Assembly (NCBI RefSeq): GCF_049537125.1
Contig: NZ_JBMVQY010000001.1
Coordinates: 2,051,170-2,115,169, forward strand
DNA: 64,000 nucleotides
Direction: 5' to 3'
Source: Limisphaera sp026417315
GTDB taxonomy: Bacteria > Verrucomicrobiota > Verrucomicrobiia > Limisphaerales > Limisphaeraceae
In this document: piece after piece, positions 1 through 8,909 of the stretch
Layout: each line of letters begins with the position of its first letter
How positions within the stretch are numbered: the stretch's first letter is position 1
Notes under the pieces: model-generated
Database searches by the model: none
What the model was told of the DNA's origin: nothing
Seen by the model: the letters and a program-made list of their open reading frames with translations, nothing else
Made by a program: the position numbers and the translations under genes

Positions 1-2
1 GG

Positions 3-194
3 TACGGCCTTGGAGCTTTACCGCGGATCGAGTCGACCTGGAACACGCGGCCGCTGGCGCGGGATTTGGCGCGGCGATTTTTCGGGCTGCAGGCCGAGGG
101 TCCCGTTCGGCACTGGGACGCGCAGGGGCGTCTGACTTACGAGGGACGCTTTGTGCACGGGCAGTTGGTGACTCCGATTCCTTCGCCGCCATGA
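3..194 (+). CDS. C-terminal fragment of an unidentified protein
   Basis: An open frame enters from the left edge and stops at 192-194, giving the last 63 residues of a protein. Its stop overlaps the next start codon (ATGA at 191-194), so it is translationally coupled to the symporter and belongs to the same operon. The tail includes a stretch resembling a MORN or YwqK-type repeat (GRLTYEGRFVHGQ), which is too short to assign a family. Its position suggests a role in the same sugar-acid pathway, but the sequence does not show which. Confidence 0.6.
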   Translation, partial: YGLGALPRIESTWNTRPLARDLARRFFGLQAEGPVRHWDAQGRLTYEGRFVHGQLVTPIPSPP

Positions 195-1768
195 GCACCG
201 GTCGCTGGCTGGACACTGGAGTGTTGCTGTTGTACCTGGCGGCGATGGCCGCGGTAGGGTGGCGGCTGGCCCGGCGCCAGACCAGCACGGAGGCGTATTT
301 TGTGGCGCGGCGGTCGGTTCCGCACTGGGCCATGGGCCTGTCCTTGTTCGCCACCCTGATCAGCAGCATCACCTTCATCGCCTACCCGGGCTCGGGCTAT
401 GCGGGCAACTGGAGCGAACTGGTGCCCGGGTTCATGGTGCTGATTGTCCTCGCACTGGTGGGCGGGGTGGTGATTCCGTTCTACCGGGAGGTGGTGGGCG
501 TCAGCGCGTATGAATACTTCGGGCAGCGGTTCGGGTACGGAGCGCGGGCGTACGCCGGGCTGGCCTTCATTGCGGGGCATTTCTCGAAGATGGGGTTTGT
601 GTTGTATCTCATGGCGTTGACGGCCAGCAGCATGACGGGTTGGAACCTGTACCTGTGGTTGTTGCTGATCGGCTTGGTCACGTTGTTCTACACCTGGCTG
701 GGCGGGCTGGAGGCGGTGATCTGGACGGATGTCGTGCAGGGGCTGTTGATGTGGTTGGGGGCCCTGGTGGTGCTGGGGTTGTTGTTGGCCGAGATCCCGG
801 GGGGAGTGGGCGCGGCCATCGAGCATGCGGCCGCGGCGGACAAGTTTCAGTTGGGCCGTTGGAACTTCGATCCGGCGGATCGCACGAGTTTCTGGGTGAT
901 GTCGTTGTACGGTTTCTTTTGGTATCTGCAGAAGTACGGGGCGGATCAGACCGTGGTCCAGCGCTATCTGGTGGCGCGCTCGCATCGGGAGGCATTCCGC
1001 GGGGTGGCTCTGGGGGCGCTGTTGTGTGTGCCGATCTGGGCGTTGTTCATGTTTTTGGGGACGCTGTTGTGGAGTTATTACGAGCTGGGGGGCGCCAGCT
1101 TGCCGGAAGCGGTGAGGGATGCTCAGGGAAGAATCAAAGCGGACGCGGTGTTTCCCCATTTTTTGGCGACGCAAGTGCCCGGGGGGCTGGCAGGATTGTT
1201 CATCGCGGCCTTGCTGGGGGCGGGTATGTCGACGTTGTCTTCCGACCTGAACTGTCTGGCAGCCGTGGGGGTGCAGGACTACTACCGGCGGTTGCGGCCG
1301 GAGGCCTCGGATGCGGAACGGCTGCGGGTGGGCCGCTGGCTGGTGGTGGGTTGCGGCCTGCTGGCCACGGGCATTGCGGCACTGATTGCCTGGCGCGGGG
1401 AGCGGGTCCTGGCCTTTTACTATGCGGTGACCTCGATTGTTTCCGGTGGGCTGGCCGGGTTGTTTCTGCTGGCGTTTTTGAGTCGGCGTGCCAACCGCCG
1501 GGGCGTGTGGGTGGGAATAGGGGCAAACCTGGCGTTTACCGCCTGGGCCGTGTTGACCAGCGGTCGCGAGCCGTGGCTGGACCTGGGACGATTCAACTAT
1601 CCATGGGCGGGGGTGATGATCGGGGTGATCGGGCATGGGATTGTGCTGGTGGTGGGGTATTTGGCCAGCTGGTGTTTCTCGAGGGAACCGGCCCGGGGTT
1701 GGACGGTGTGGGATTGGCGACGGCTCCGTGCGAGCCGGGGGCCGGAGGCGGAACCATGCACACGGTGA
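191..1768 (+). CDS. Sodium:solute symporter (SSS family)
   Basis: Inner-membrane transporter of 525 residues, the usual SSS length, with about 13 hydrophobic segments. The N-terminal signature is visible: an AYFVARRSVPHWAMG stretch followed by an S-A-T-x-x-S-S-x-T-F motif near residues 36-70, typical of SSS carriers that couple Na+ entry to uptake of sugars, sugar acids or carboxylates. The ATG at 191 overlaps the stop of the upstream gene, and the C-terminus overlaps the start of the dehydrogenase gene by 13 bases. The following catabolic genes suggest it imports their substrate, perhaps a four- to six-carbon sugar acid. The substrate itself cannot be read from sequence. Confidence 0.9.
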   Translation: MSTGRWLDTGVLLLYLAAMAAVGWRLARRQTSTEAYFVARRSVPHWAMGLSLFATLISSITFIAYPGSGYAGNWSELVPGFMVLIVLALVGGVVIPFYREVVGVSAYEYFGQRFGYGARAYAGLAFIAGHFSKMGFVLYLMALTASSMTGWNLYLWLLLIGLVTLFYTWLGGLEAVIWTDVVQGLLMWLGALVVLGLLLAEIPGGVGAAIEHAAAADKFQLGRWNFDPADRTSFWVMSLYGFFWYLQKYGADQTVVQRYLVARSHREAFRGVALGALLCVPIWALFMFLGTLLWSYYELGGASLPEAVRDAQGRIKADAVFPHFLATQVPGGLAGLFIAALLGAGMSTLSSDLNCLAAVGVQDYYRRLRPEASDAERLRVGRWLVVGCGLLATGIAALIAWRGERVLAFYYAVTSIVSGGLAGLFLLAFLSRRANRRGVWVGIGANLAFTAWAVLTSGREPWLDLGRFNYPWAGVMIGVIGHGIVLVVGYLASWCFSREPARGWTVWDWRRLRASRGPEAEPCTR

Positions 1769-2901
1769 CGATCCATCAGGTGCCCGTGCTGCAGGTGGGC
1801 GAGGGTTGCGCCGAGGCGGCGGGTGCATGGCTCGTGGGCCGCGGCTGCCGCCGTGCCCTGGCGGTGTCGGGTCGGTCGGTCCGACCGGTTCTGGAGCGTT
1901 TGTGCGACCGGTGGCATCGGGAGGGACTGGAGACCGTGGTTCTTCCGCCCGTGCCCGCAGAGCCGACGGTACGGCAGTATGAGGAGTTGTGGCGGGAGGC
2001 CCGCCGTCATGAGGTGGATGCCGTGTTGGGGCTGGGCGGGGGCAGCGTGTTGGACGTGGCCAAGTTATTGGCGGCCTTGCTCAAGAGGGACGAGCCGGTG
2101 ACGGAGTTTTTCGGCATCGACCGCCTGCCGGGTCGGGGCCTGATGCTGGTGTGTGTGCCGACCACGGCCGGCACGGGCAGCGAAGTTTCGCCCAATGCGA
2201 TTCTGTTGGACGAAACCGTGTGGCTCAAACAGGGCGTGATCAGTCGGTATCTGGTCCCGGACGCTGCGTTTGTGGATCCCGAGCTGACTTACAGCGTTCC
2301 GCCGCCGGTGACTGCGGCCACCGGGTTCGATGCCCTCACGCATTGCATCGAGGCTTATGCGAATCGCCGGGCGCATCCGTGGGTGGACATGTGGGCGTTG
2401 CAGGGGATTCGGTGGATCGGTGCCCACTTGTTGCGGGCGGTGCAAGACGGCAGGGATCGCGAGGCGCGTCGGTTTGTGGCGTTGGGGAGTTTGTGCGGGG
2501 GACTTTGCCTGGGGCCGGTGAACACGGCGGCTGTCCATGCCCTGGCTTATCCGCTGGGGGGCAGGTTTCGCGTGCCTCACGGAGTGGCGAATGCGGTCCT
2601 GCTTCCGCACGTGTTGCGATACAACCTGGAGGCGGCGCTGGACCGATACGCCGAGGTGGCTCGGGCACTGGGCGTGCCGGCGGGGAGGGATGAGCGGTCG
2701 ACCGCGGCAGAAGGGCTGGCACGGCTGGAGGACCTGAGTCGGGCTTGTGGGCTGCCGCGGGGCTTGTCGGCGCTGGGGGTGCGCCGGGAGGACCTGCCCG
2801 GTATGGCCCGGGCCGCCCTGCAAGTGCAGCGGCTGTTGCGGAACAATCCGCGTTCTTTGGAGGAGGGCGACATTCTTGCGATTTACGAGGCGGCTTTCTG
2901 A
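1756..2901 (+). CDS. Iron-containing alcohol dehydrogenase
   Basis: NAD(P)-dependent group III alcohol dehydrogenase of 381 residues, the standard family length. The nucleotide-binding GLGGGSVLDVAK motif, the TTAGTGSEVS loop and the metal-ligand region GFDALTHCIEAY followed by a HGVANAVLLPH helix are all present, so it should bind Fe2+ or Zn2+ and be active. An open frame extends far upstream, but the ATG at 1756 matches the family N-terminus and lies inside the end of the symporter gene, which indicates coupling. It probably interconverts an alcohol and an aldehyde or ketone intermediate of the sugar-acid pathway. The substrate is not predictable. Confidence 0.92.
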   Translation: MHTVTIHQVPVLQVGEGCAEAAGAWLVGRGCRRALAVSGRSVRPVLERLCDRWHREGLETVVLPPVPAEPTVRQYEELWREARRHEVDAVLGLGGGSVLDVAKLLAALLKRDEPVTEFFGIDRLPGRGLMLVCVPTTAGTGSEVSPNAILLDETVWLKQGVISRYLVPDAAFVDPELTYSVPPPVTAATGFDALTHCIEAYANRRAHPWVDMWALQGIRWIGAHLLRAVQDGRDREARRFVALGSLCGGLCLGPVNTAAVHALAYPLGGRFRVPHGVANAVLLPHVLRYNLEAALDRYAEVARALGVPAGRDERSTAAEGLARLEDLSRACGLPRGLSALGVRREDLPGMARAALQVQRLLRNNPRSLEEGDILAIYEAAF

Positions 2902-2907
2902 GGTTTC

Positions 2908-3810
2908 ATGAAGACAAACGGGAAATGGCAGGGCGTGGTCGTCCCGATGGTGACCCCGGTGACGCGGGAGGGACGACTGGACGAGGCCGGGGTGGAACCG
3001 ATGGTGGAGTTCCTGGTGGGGGCCGGCGTGGACGGATTGTTCGTGCTGGGCACCACGGGCGAGGGGGCGGCGGTAAGTCGCGAAGATGCGGTGCGGCTGG
3101 TGCGTCGCACGGCGGCCTGCGTGCGCGGGCGCGTCCCGGTTTATGCCGGCCTTGGGGATGCCCCGGAGCCGGAGCGGGACGCCGGCACCGCCTTTCTGGA
3201 GGCGGGAGCGTGTGTGTTGGTGGCGCGCCCGCCCACCGGTCTGCCGGCCGAGGCGTTGTCCGATTGGACGGAGCGCTTGCTGGGCGCCGTCGAGGGTCCG
3301 CTGGTCCTGTACAACATTCCCACCGTCAGCGGGGTGTCGGTTCCGCTGGATTTGTTGGAGCGTTGGATGGGACACCCGCGTCTGACGGGGATCAAGGATT
3401 CCGAGAATGATCCGGACCGGCTGAGGGCATTGTTGGCGCGGTTCGGGGGGCGCCCGGATTTCTCCGTGTTCGTCGGGGTTGGAGCTCTGATGGCGGCGGG
3501 GCTGCGGCTGGGGGCGGACGGGATTGTGCCGAGCGTGGCCAACCTGATTCCGGAGGTGTGTGTCGAGATGTGGGCGGCGGCGCGGCGGGGGGACTGGGCG
3601 CGGGTGGACGCATGCGCGCAGCGCGCGTTGGAGGTGGCCGCGCTCTATCAGAACGGCCGAACCCTGGGCGAGTCGCTTGCGGCCCTGAAGGCGGCGCTGG
3701 CGGTTCGGGGGCTGTGCGGTCCGTGGGTGTTGCCCCCGTTGTTGCCGATGAATGCGGCCGAGATCGAAGCCGTCCGGGCGACCATGCAGAGCCTGCAGCT
3801 TCTGGGGTGA
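2908..3810 (+). CDS. DapA-type (N-acetylneuraminate lyase/DHDPS superfamily) aldolase
   Basis: Class I Schiff-base aldolase of 300 residues forming a single TIM barrel. Seen in the sequence are the GTTGEG loop near residue 50, the catalytic tyrosine in VLYNIP and the Schiff-base lysine in GIKDSE. The superfamily includes dihydrodipicolinate synthase, sialic acid lyase, KDG aldolase and related dehydratases. Because it lies in a catabolic operon rather than with lysine genes, a retro-aldol cleavage or dehydration of a 2-keto-3-deoxy sugar acid is more likely than lysine synthesis. It starts 6 bases after the dehydrogenase stop and abuts the next gene. Confidence 0.88.
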   Translation: MKTNGKWQGVVVPMVTPVTREGRLDEAGVEPMVEFLVGAGVDGLFVLGTTGEGAAVSREDAVRLVRRTAACVRGRVPVYAGLGDAPEPERDAGTAFLEAGACVLVARPPTGLPAEALSDWTERLLGAVEGPLVLYNIPTVSGVSVPLDLLERWMGHPRLTGIKDSENDPDRLRALLARFGGRPDFSVFVGVGALMAAGLRLGADGIVPSVANLIPEVCVEMWAAARRGDWARVDACAQRALEVAALYQNGRTLGESLAALKAALAVRGLCGPWVLPPLLPMNAAEIEAVRATMQSLQLLG

Positions 3811-4848
3811 ATGGTCATGCGCTCGAAGCCTGTGTTGGCCGTGACCCTGGGGGATCCGGCCGGGGTGGGGCCCGAACTGGCGGCCCGCGTGCTGGGGTCC
3901 CCGGCGGTGCAGGCGATGTGTGTGCCGGTGTTGTTCGGGGATGCCTGGGTGGTGGACGAGGTCATGGAGCGCGGGCTGGGGCGCTGGCCGTTCGAACGGG
4001 TGAGTTGGGAGGATTGGGAGGCCGGGGGCGAACCGCACGGCCCGTTGCTGGTGGATTGCGCGGCCCTGGATCGGGGGTCGTGGCAGCCGGGTCGTGTTTC
4101 GGCCGCCTGTGGGCGCGCGGCGTACGTTTACATCGAACGGGCCATCGCCAGCGCGCAGGCCGGACGAGTGGATGCGGTGGTGACGCTGCCGGTGCACAAG
4201 GCGGCCCTGCGGCAGGCGGGTGTGCCGTATCCGGGCCACACGGAAATCTTCACCGCGCTCACGGGTGCGCGGCGCACCTGCATGATGCTGTACAGTGAAG
4301 CTCTAACCGTGAGTCTGGTTACCACACACGTGGGGTACGCCGAGGTTCCGGGGCAACTGTCCGTGGAGCGGATCCTGGACGTGATCGAGTTGACCGGCAC
4401 TGCCTGCCACCGGTTACAGGGTCGGGCACCGCGTCTGGCGGTTTGCGGACTCAACCCGCACGCCGGCGAAGGCGGATTATTCGGGCAAGGGGAAGAAGAG
4501 CGATTCATCCGGCCGGCCATTGCCGCGGCCAGGGCCCGTGGGTGGACCGTCGAAGGCCCGCTGCCACCGGACACGGCGTTTGTGCCGTTTCAACGCGAAC
4601 GATTCGACGCGTGGGTGACCATGTATCACGATCAGGGGCACATTCCCTTTAAAATGCTCGCGTTCGACACGGGCGTGAACATCACGTTGGGGCTCCCCAT
4701 CGTGCGGACCTCGGTGGATCACGGCACGGCCTTTGACATTGCCTGGCAGGGCAGGGCGCGCGGGCAGAGCTTTCTTGCCGCGCTTCGGGCTGCTGCGCGT
4801 CTGGCGCCGGGGTTTGAGGGTCGGTCCGACCGGCCCGGTGTGGCATGA
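3811..4848 (+). CDS. pdxA: PdxA-family 4-phosphate dehydrogenase (probably PdxA2 type)
   Basis: NAD-dependent oxidative decarboxylase of 345 residues. The family N-terminus (LAVTLGDPAGVGPE) is present, as are the metal-binding histidines in the PGHTEIF, MYHDQGHIPFK and TSVDHGTAFDIA segments. Classical PdxA oxidises 4-phosphohydroxy-L-threonine for vitamin B6. The PdxA2 branch oxidises D-threonate or D-erythronate 4-phosphate to dihydroxyacetone phosphate plus CO2, and is typically encoded next to a DUF1537 kinase, as here. The catabolic role is therefore preferred. The gene starts right after the aldolase stop, and its own stop overlaps the kinase start. Confidence 0.9.
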   Translation: MVMRSKPVLAVTLGDPAGVGPELAARVLGSPAVQAMCVPVLFGDAWVVDEVMERGLGRWPFERVSWEDWEAGGEPHGPLLVDCAALDRGSWQPGRVSAACGRAAYVYIERAIASAQAGRVDAVVTLPVHKAALRQAGVPYPGHTEIFTALTGARRTCMMLYSEALTVSLVTTHVGYAEVPGQLSVERILDVIELTGTACHRLQGRAPRLAVCGLNPHAGEGGLFGQGEEERFIRPAIAAARARGWTVEGPLPPDTAFVPFQRERFDAWVTMYHDQGHIPFKMLAFDTGVNITLGLPIVRTSVDHGTAFDIAWQGRARGQSFLAALRAAARLAPGFEGRSDRPGVA

Positions 4849-6077
4849 TCGGAGTTCTGGCCGATGACCTGACCGGCGCAGCCGAGCTGGCGGGCATTGC
4901 GGTGCGCCGCGGACTGGAGGCCGTGCTTGTTCGGGGAACCGCCCGGCGGTGTGCCGCGGGGGCTGTCTGTGTGGACACGGACACGCGGAGTCGGTCTCCA
5001 GACGACGCGGCTGCCTGTGTGGCGGCGGCCGCGCGGGCGCTGCGGCAGGCCGGGGCAATTCGAATCTACAAAAAGGTGGATTCGGTGCTGCGCGGTCCCG
5101 TATTGGCCGAAGTGGAGGCAGTGCGCCGGGAGCTGGGGGCTTCCCGGGTTCTGCTCCTGCCGGCCAATCCCTCGCGGCAGCGCGTGATCCGGGGGGGACA
5201 CTACTTCGTCGCAGGCACGCCCTTGCACGAAACTGAATTCGCCCGGGACCCGGGGCATCCGCGTCGGTCGAGTGACGTACGAGACCTGCTCGGGAGGTTG
5301 CCCGGGGTACGTGTGGCCGTGGCCGGAGTTTCGGATCCGCTGCCCGCGGCGCAGGTGGTGGTGGCGGAAGCGACTTCCCCAGCGGATGTGAAAGATTGGG
5401 CCGCGCGGTGGCGCCCGGAGATCCTGGCCGCCGGGGGCGCGGATTTTTTCGAGGCCTTGCTGGATCGATGGGATTCGGAGACGCGGGTTGGCGGGCCGGC
5501 TTGGAACCCAACAAGGGCCGGACAAGCGTCGGGTTCGCTGCGGCCGGGGCACTCGGCAGGGCTCGCGCCCCGGCGCTTGCTGTGGGTTTCTGGTACCGCC
5601 AGTCCGGCGGCCGCGGCGTGGATTCATCGGCTCGCGGAGAATGGGATCGCGGTGGTCCGGCTGCTGGAGTTCTTCAGTGGGGGCAGCCCAGCCGGCGGCG
5701 TGGACACGAATCGGGCGATCGAACAATGCACAGCCGGATTGGAGCAGCGAGGGGCGGTCGTTCTTTGCCTGGGGAATCCTGGTGGGGCTGTGAGCCTGCC
5801 AGAGAGCTCGCTTTGGGTCATGCGGCTGGCTGAGGCGGCAGGGGAAGTGATGAGACGTGCGAAACCAGACCTGGTTTTTGCGGACGGGGGTGCCACTGCG
5901 GCCCGGCTGCTGGAACGATTGGGTTGCGAGTGCTTGCGCGTGACCCGCGAATGGGCCCCGGGCGTGGTGGAACTGGCGGGCGGGCCGGAAGCCAACCTTC
6001 CCGTGGTGGTCAAACCGGGCAGCTATCCCTGGCCGGAAGAAGTCGCACGGCTCTGGTCGATGTGCGGAGGAGGTTAA
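4845..6077 (+). CDS. Four-carbon acid sugar kinase (DUF1537 family)
   Basis: ATP-dependent kinase of 410 residues that phosphorylates the terminal hydroxyl of acid sugars such as D-threonate or erythronate. The N-terminal substrate domain shows the ADDLTGAAE motif at residues 6-14 and KKVDSVLRGP around residues 76-85. The C-terminal nucleotide domain (about 245-405) has a DGGATAARLLE segment and a KPGSYPWPEE segment in place of the usual K-x-G-x-FG, a modest departure. The start overlaps the pdxA stop (ATGA), so kinase and dehydrogenase are coupled. Together they would turn an acid sugar into its 4-phosphate and then into dihydroxyacetone phosphate. Confidence 0.88.
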   Translation: MIGVLADDLTGAAELAGIAVRRGLEAVLVRGTARRCAAGAVCVDTDTRSRSPDDAAACVAAAARALRQAGAIRIYKKVDSVLRGPVLAEVEAVRRELGASRVLLLPANPSRQRVIRGGHYFVAGTPLHETEFARDPGHPRRSSDVRDLLGRLPGVRVAVAGVSDPLPAAQVVVAEATSPADVKDWAARWRPEILAAGGADFFEALLDRWDSETRVGGPAWNPTRAGQASGSLRPGHSAGLAPRRLLWVSGTASPAAAAWIHRLAENGIAVVRLLEFFSGGSPAGGVDTNRAIEQCTAGLEQRGAVVLCLGNPGGAVSLPESSLWVMRLAEAAGEVMRRAKPDLVFADGGATAARLLERLGCECLRVTREWAPGVVELAGGPEANLPVVVKPGSYPWPEEVARLWSMCGGG

Positions 6078-6359
6078 GGATACAGTCCCGTCGCCCGCGT
6101 GCCGGTCCATGGGACGGGCAAAGGGCAACTCCCAGGCGGGCTGGGTCTCTGCCTCCCCCGATAAATGCATGGAACGTTTCGTTGGCCCGTGGATGCTGCG
6201 GGATGTGCTTGAGGTTTTCCTTCGGTCGCCGGCCTCCTTTTCAGCGCGCGAAGAGGGCCGACCCGTGCCCCTCCGGTGGATCAGCAGCGGGAGGCTTGAG
6301 CGAACGCGTGCACAGGTTCATTCCGCGCAGCCCCGGGTGTGGGCGGCAGGGCCGGTTGT

Positions 6360-6872
6360 TTACGGGATACTGGCCAGCACATGCGCCAATGCAGCTTGTG
6401 CCTCCCGGCGGGTCTGTTCCAGTTCCCGCTCCAGTTGTTGGAGGTCGGGATCGAGGATGCGCTGGATCCATTGATGGGCCTGGATTTGGGTTTGGCTGAC
6501 GAGGGCGAGCGGCTCCGGGCCGGGAGCAGGCGGCGGGCTCGGTCGAAACCAGACGGCCAGGGTCAGGGCCAGTAGCATCAAGCCTGCGCCGACCGCCACG
6601 GGGAGGCGCAAGGGGTGCCAGCTCGGCATGGCGCGCGTCTTGGCGGGGTCGATCTCAGCGCGGCGGACCGCTCGGAGAATCCGCTCGGGCAGATCGGGCG
6701 GCGGCAAGGGCCGGGTTCGTGCGGATTCCTGCAGCCTGGTATGGATGGCCAGCCAGGTTCGGACCTGCGGATCGTTCGGCTCGGAAGATCCGTGAGTATG
6801 ACCGGGGGCGGCCGGCCCGGCCGGTCGGTCCAGCTCACACGAAAGCCGATAGAATTTCCACCACCGTTTCAT
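6360..6872 (-). CDS. Membrane-anchored probable anti-sigma partner
   Basis: Predicted protein of 170 residues. A cytoplasmic N-terminal half of about 90 residues is followed by one transmembrane helix (LPVAVGAGLMLLALTLAVWF) and a C-terminal region rich in Q, E and R that could form a coiled coil. The start at 6872 overlaps the stop of the ECF sigma gene (ATGA), the classic arrangement of a sigma factor and its regulator. No HxxxCxxC zinc motif of the ZAS domain is visible, so the anti-sigma role rests on context and topology only. Confidence 0.6.
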   Translation of the reverse strand: MKRWWKFYRLSCELDRPAGPAAPGHTHGSSEPNDPQVRTWLAIHTRLQESARTRPLPPPDLPERILRAVRRAEIDPAKTRAMPSWHPLRLPVAVGAGLMLLALTLAVWFRPSPPPAPGPEPLALVSQTQIQAHQWIQRILDPDLQQLERELEQTRREAQAALAHVLASIP

Positions 6873-7513
6873 GGGCCCAGGGATGCTTTCAGATGGGTTG
6901 GAGGAAGGGATGCAGAGTCCGCCCGAGGCTGCGGGGAGGTGGCCGCGGAAGCCGACACCGCCGATCGGTGTCGGACGGACCACTCTTCCGCCAGCACGCG
7001 TCGGATGCGAAAGAGCAAGACCTTCACGTAAACGGGTGTGAGTCGAAGGGATCGGGCGATCTCGGCCACCGAGAGATCCTCCACGTACCGGAGCCACAGG
7101 ACCTGGAACTGGAGCGGGGGCAGTTGCTGTCCGGCCCAGTGCCAGAGGTCTTCGAGCAACTCGCGCTGGGCCAGGGCCTCCGAGGCGGCGTGGGGAGTTT
7201 CGCCTGCGTGCTCGAGAGGCGTGGCGGGTGGACGTTGGCTTCGGACGTGATCTACCCATTTATGGCGGGCCAACGTGTAGAGCCACGGCAGCCAGGGCCG
7301 CCCGGGATCGTAATGATGCAACTGGCGGTAAGCGGTCACGAAGGTTTCCTGGGTCAGGTCGTCCGCGGTGTGCGGATCGCGACAGCAGGCGTGGAGATAC
7401 TGCCAGATGCGCTGGTGATGACGCCGGACCAGCTCGTCGAACGCGGCAGTGTCACCCCGACGGGCGGCCACCGCCAGGTCCGCGTCGGATGGGACTGGAT
7501 CCCTGGGGTTCAC
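6869..7513 (-). CDS. ECF-type RNA polymerase sigma factor
   Basis: Sigma-70 family protein of 214 residues. Region 2 is clear (AFDELVRRHHQRIWQYL, then DDLTQETFVTAYRQL) and region 4 follows (LPPLQFQVLWLRYVEDLSVAEIA), separated by a short linker, so it is an extracytoplasmic-function factor. The start is GTG at 7513, six bases after the stop of the upstream secreted protein, and no strong Shine-Dalgarno is visible. The final 35 residues are a proline/serine-rich tail. The next gene downstream is a likely membrane anti-sigma factor. Confidence 0.9.
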   Translation of the reverse strand: MNPRDPVPSDADLAVAARRGDTAAFDELVRRHHQRIWQYLHACCRDPHTADDLTQETFVTAYRQLHHYDPGRPWLPWLYTLARHKWVDHVRSQRPPATPLEHAGETPHAASEALAQRELLEDLWHWAGQQLPPLQFQVLWLRYVEDLSVAEIARSLRLTPVYVKVLLFRIRRVLAEEWSVRHRSAVSASAATSPQPRADSASLPPTHLKASLGP

Positions 7514-7519
7514 GTCGGA

Positions 7520-8491
7520 TCAGGGACGGTTGCCGGAGTTTTCGGTCTTTTGCGAAGCGGCCGTGGTGGCGGCCTGCATTTGCTGAATGATCTCTTGCAC
7601 CGGCAGGGTCAAGTCCAGGCTGATACGGTTCTGGTTGCGTTCCACGCTCAGCGCCCGCACGAGCTTTTGGACCTCGGGCTTTTGTTGGAGCGCCAGCAGG
7701 CCGATCAGACCGCGCACCACATTTTCAACCTGAGTCGCGACCTCTTCGTTGGCGGTTTCCAGGACCAGTCGGCCGCGCAACTGCTGAGTGGCCTCGGTGA
7801 CGCTCAAGGTCACCAGGTGGGACTGGCGGAATACCGCGGCCTGGGGATCGTCACCGGGCAGGGCTCCGCCCCGGGCCACGCCCACGAGGAAGGCGTTCTG
7901 TGGCACGGCGGAGACCAGCCGGGCATTGGTGGTCAGGTTCGGCTGCTTGCGATCGAGGGTGTCCAGCGCCTGCATGACGCGTTTGGGCCTTTGGCCGAAA
8001 AGGACGATGCGGCTCTGATAGATGGCGGCGTAGGTGCGGGCGGGTCCTTCCGGCGTGCGGGGCCGTTTGTCGTCCACCCAGTGATGGATGGTGTGGGTGC
8101 CGTGGGCGAGGGTTCGATGGTCTTTGGCGCCCTGCGCCAGGGCGGTCAACTGGGCGGCGTCCACGTCGGCGTACACCAGCAGGACTCCGTCTTCCTGGGC
8201 CTTGGAGACGCTGTAGAGGGTCAGGCCGTGAAGCGCGGTGCGTGGATCGAAGCGGAACACGGCCTGGAATGCCGCCAGTTTCTTGCGATGCTCCTCCTTT
8301 TCCATTTCGGCCAGGAGGTGCTGGCCGAGGGTGGTTTGCCGGAACGCGTCCAGGTCGAGGTGCAGGACCCAGGCGGGTTCGTGGGGCACGTCGGCGGTCT
8401 GGAGGGGGGCTCCGTGCGTCTGCAGGCAGGGGAGGCAGCCGACCAGCGCACAGCCGGTCAGCCGGCGGATCCAGCGGAGGTTACGTTTCAT
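7520..8491 (-). CDS. Secreted protein of unknown function upstream of an ECF sigma gene
   Basis: Protein of 323 residues with a positively charged N-terminus and a short hydrophobic stretch (LTGCALVGCLPC) that fits an export or lipoprotein signal. The mature part is mixed alpha/beta without recognised motifs. It includes a repeated pattern of hydrophobic strands followed by Q/A-rich helices and ends in a Q/T/S-rich tail. It is the first gene of the sigma operon, so it may be the envelope component whose state the sigma factor reports, or simply a co-regulated envelope protein. Confidence 0.7.
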   Translation of the reverse strand: MKRNLRWIRRLTGCALVGCLPCLQTHGAPLQTADVPHEPAWVLHLDLDAFRQTTLGQHLLAEMEKEEHRKKLAAFQAVFRFDPRTALHGLTLYSVSKAQEDGVLLVYADVDAAQLTALAQGAKDHRTLAHGTHTIHHWVDDKRPRTPEGPARTYAAIYQSRIVLFGQRPKRVMQALDTLDRKQPNLTTNARLVSAVPQNAFLVGVARGGALPGDDPQAAVFRQSHLVTLSVTEATQQLRGRLVLETANEEVATQVENVVRGLIGLLALQQKPEVQKLVRALSVERNQNRISLDLTLPVQEIIQQMQAATTAASQKTENSGNRP

Positions 8492-8909
8492 GGCTTGCCT
8501 CGGATGTTGATGGTCCAGCTTTGTTTTTCGCCCCTCATTACGTGCAAAGGGAGGAGCCGGTTACACGGGCAGGTCTCAAAATCGAAAGAACCTGCCCCGG
8601 ACACGCGCTCGGGCCGGAAATGTCATCGGAGGGCCACGGGGCCCGTGGTCGCGGCGCGGGGAGGGGGATACCCGCCCGGGTCTCGCGTGGGCAAGGATTT
8701 CGTCTCGAGAAGGGCGAGCGCATGGATGGAGTGTTTCGGCGCGGATTGTCCCGTCGATTCCCGACGCCCGCGCCGGTCAGGGGCGAACCGCCGGGATCCT
8801 TCCGTCGTGGTTGGGGGTTGGGGCGAGGCGGTGGGAAAAGCGAGGCGGGGCCTGCCGTTGCGACAGGCCCCGCCGCGGAAGAAACTCCGGTTGGTTCGAC
8901 CGGTGAAGA
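8492..8909. other. Intergenic region between groEL and the sigma operon
   Basis: No gene is supported here. The stretch holds the groEL terminator hairpin (8845-8873) and presumably the promoter of the sigma operon near 8500-8600, where no clear consensus was recognised. Open frames crossing it are of the kind expected by chance at this GC content. Confidence 0.6.
8845..8873 (-). terminator. Rho-independent-like terminator of groEL
   Basis: A perfect 10-bp GC-rich stem (8845-8854 pairs with 8864-8873) with a 9-base loop lies 37 bases past the groEL stop. Reading on the minus strand, it is followed after five bases by a short T run (TTTT at 8836-8839). Confidence 0.75.
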
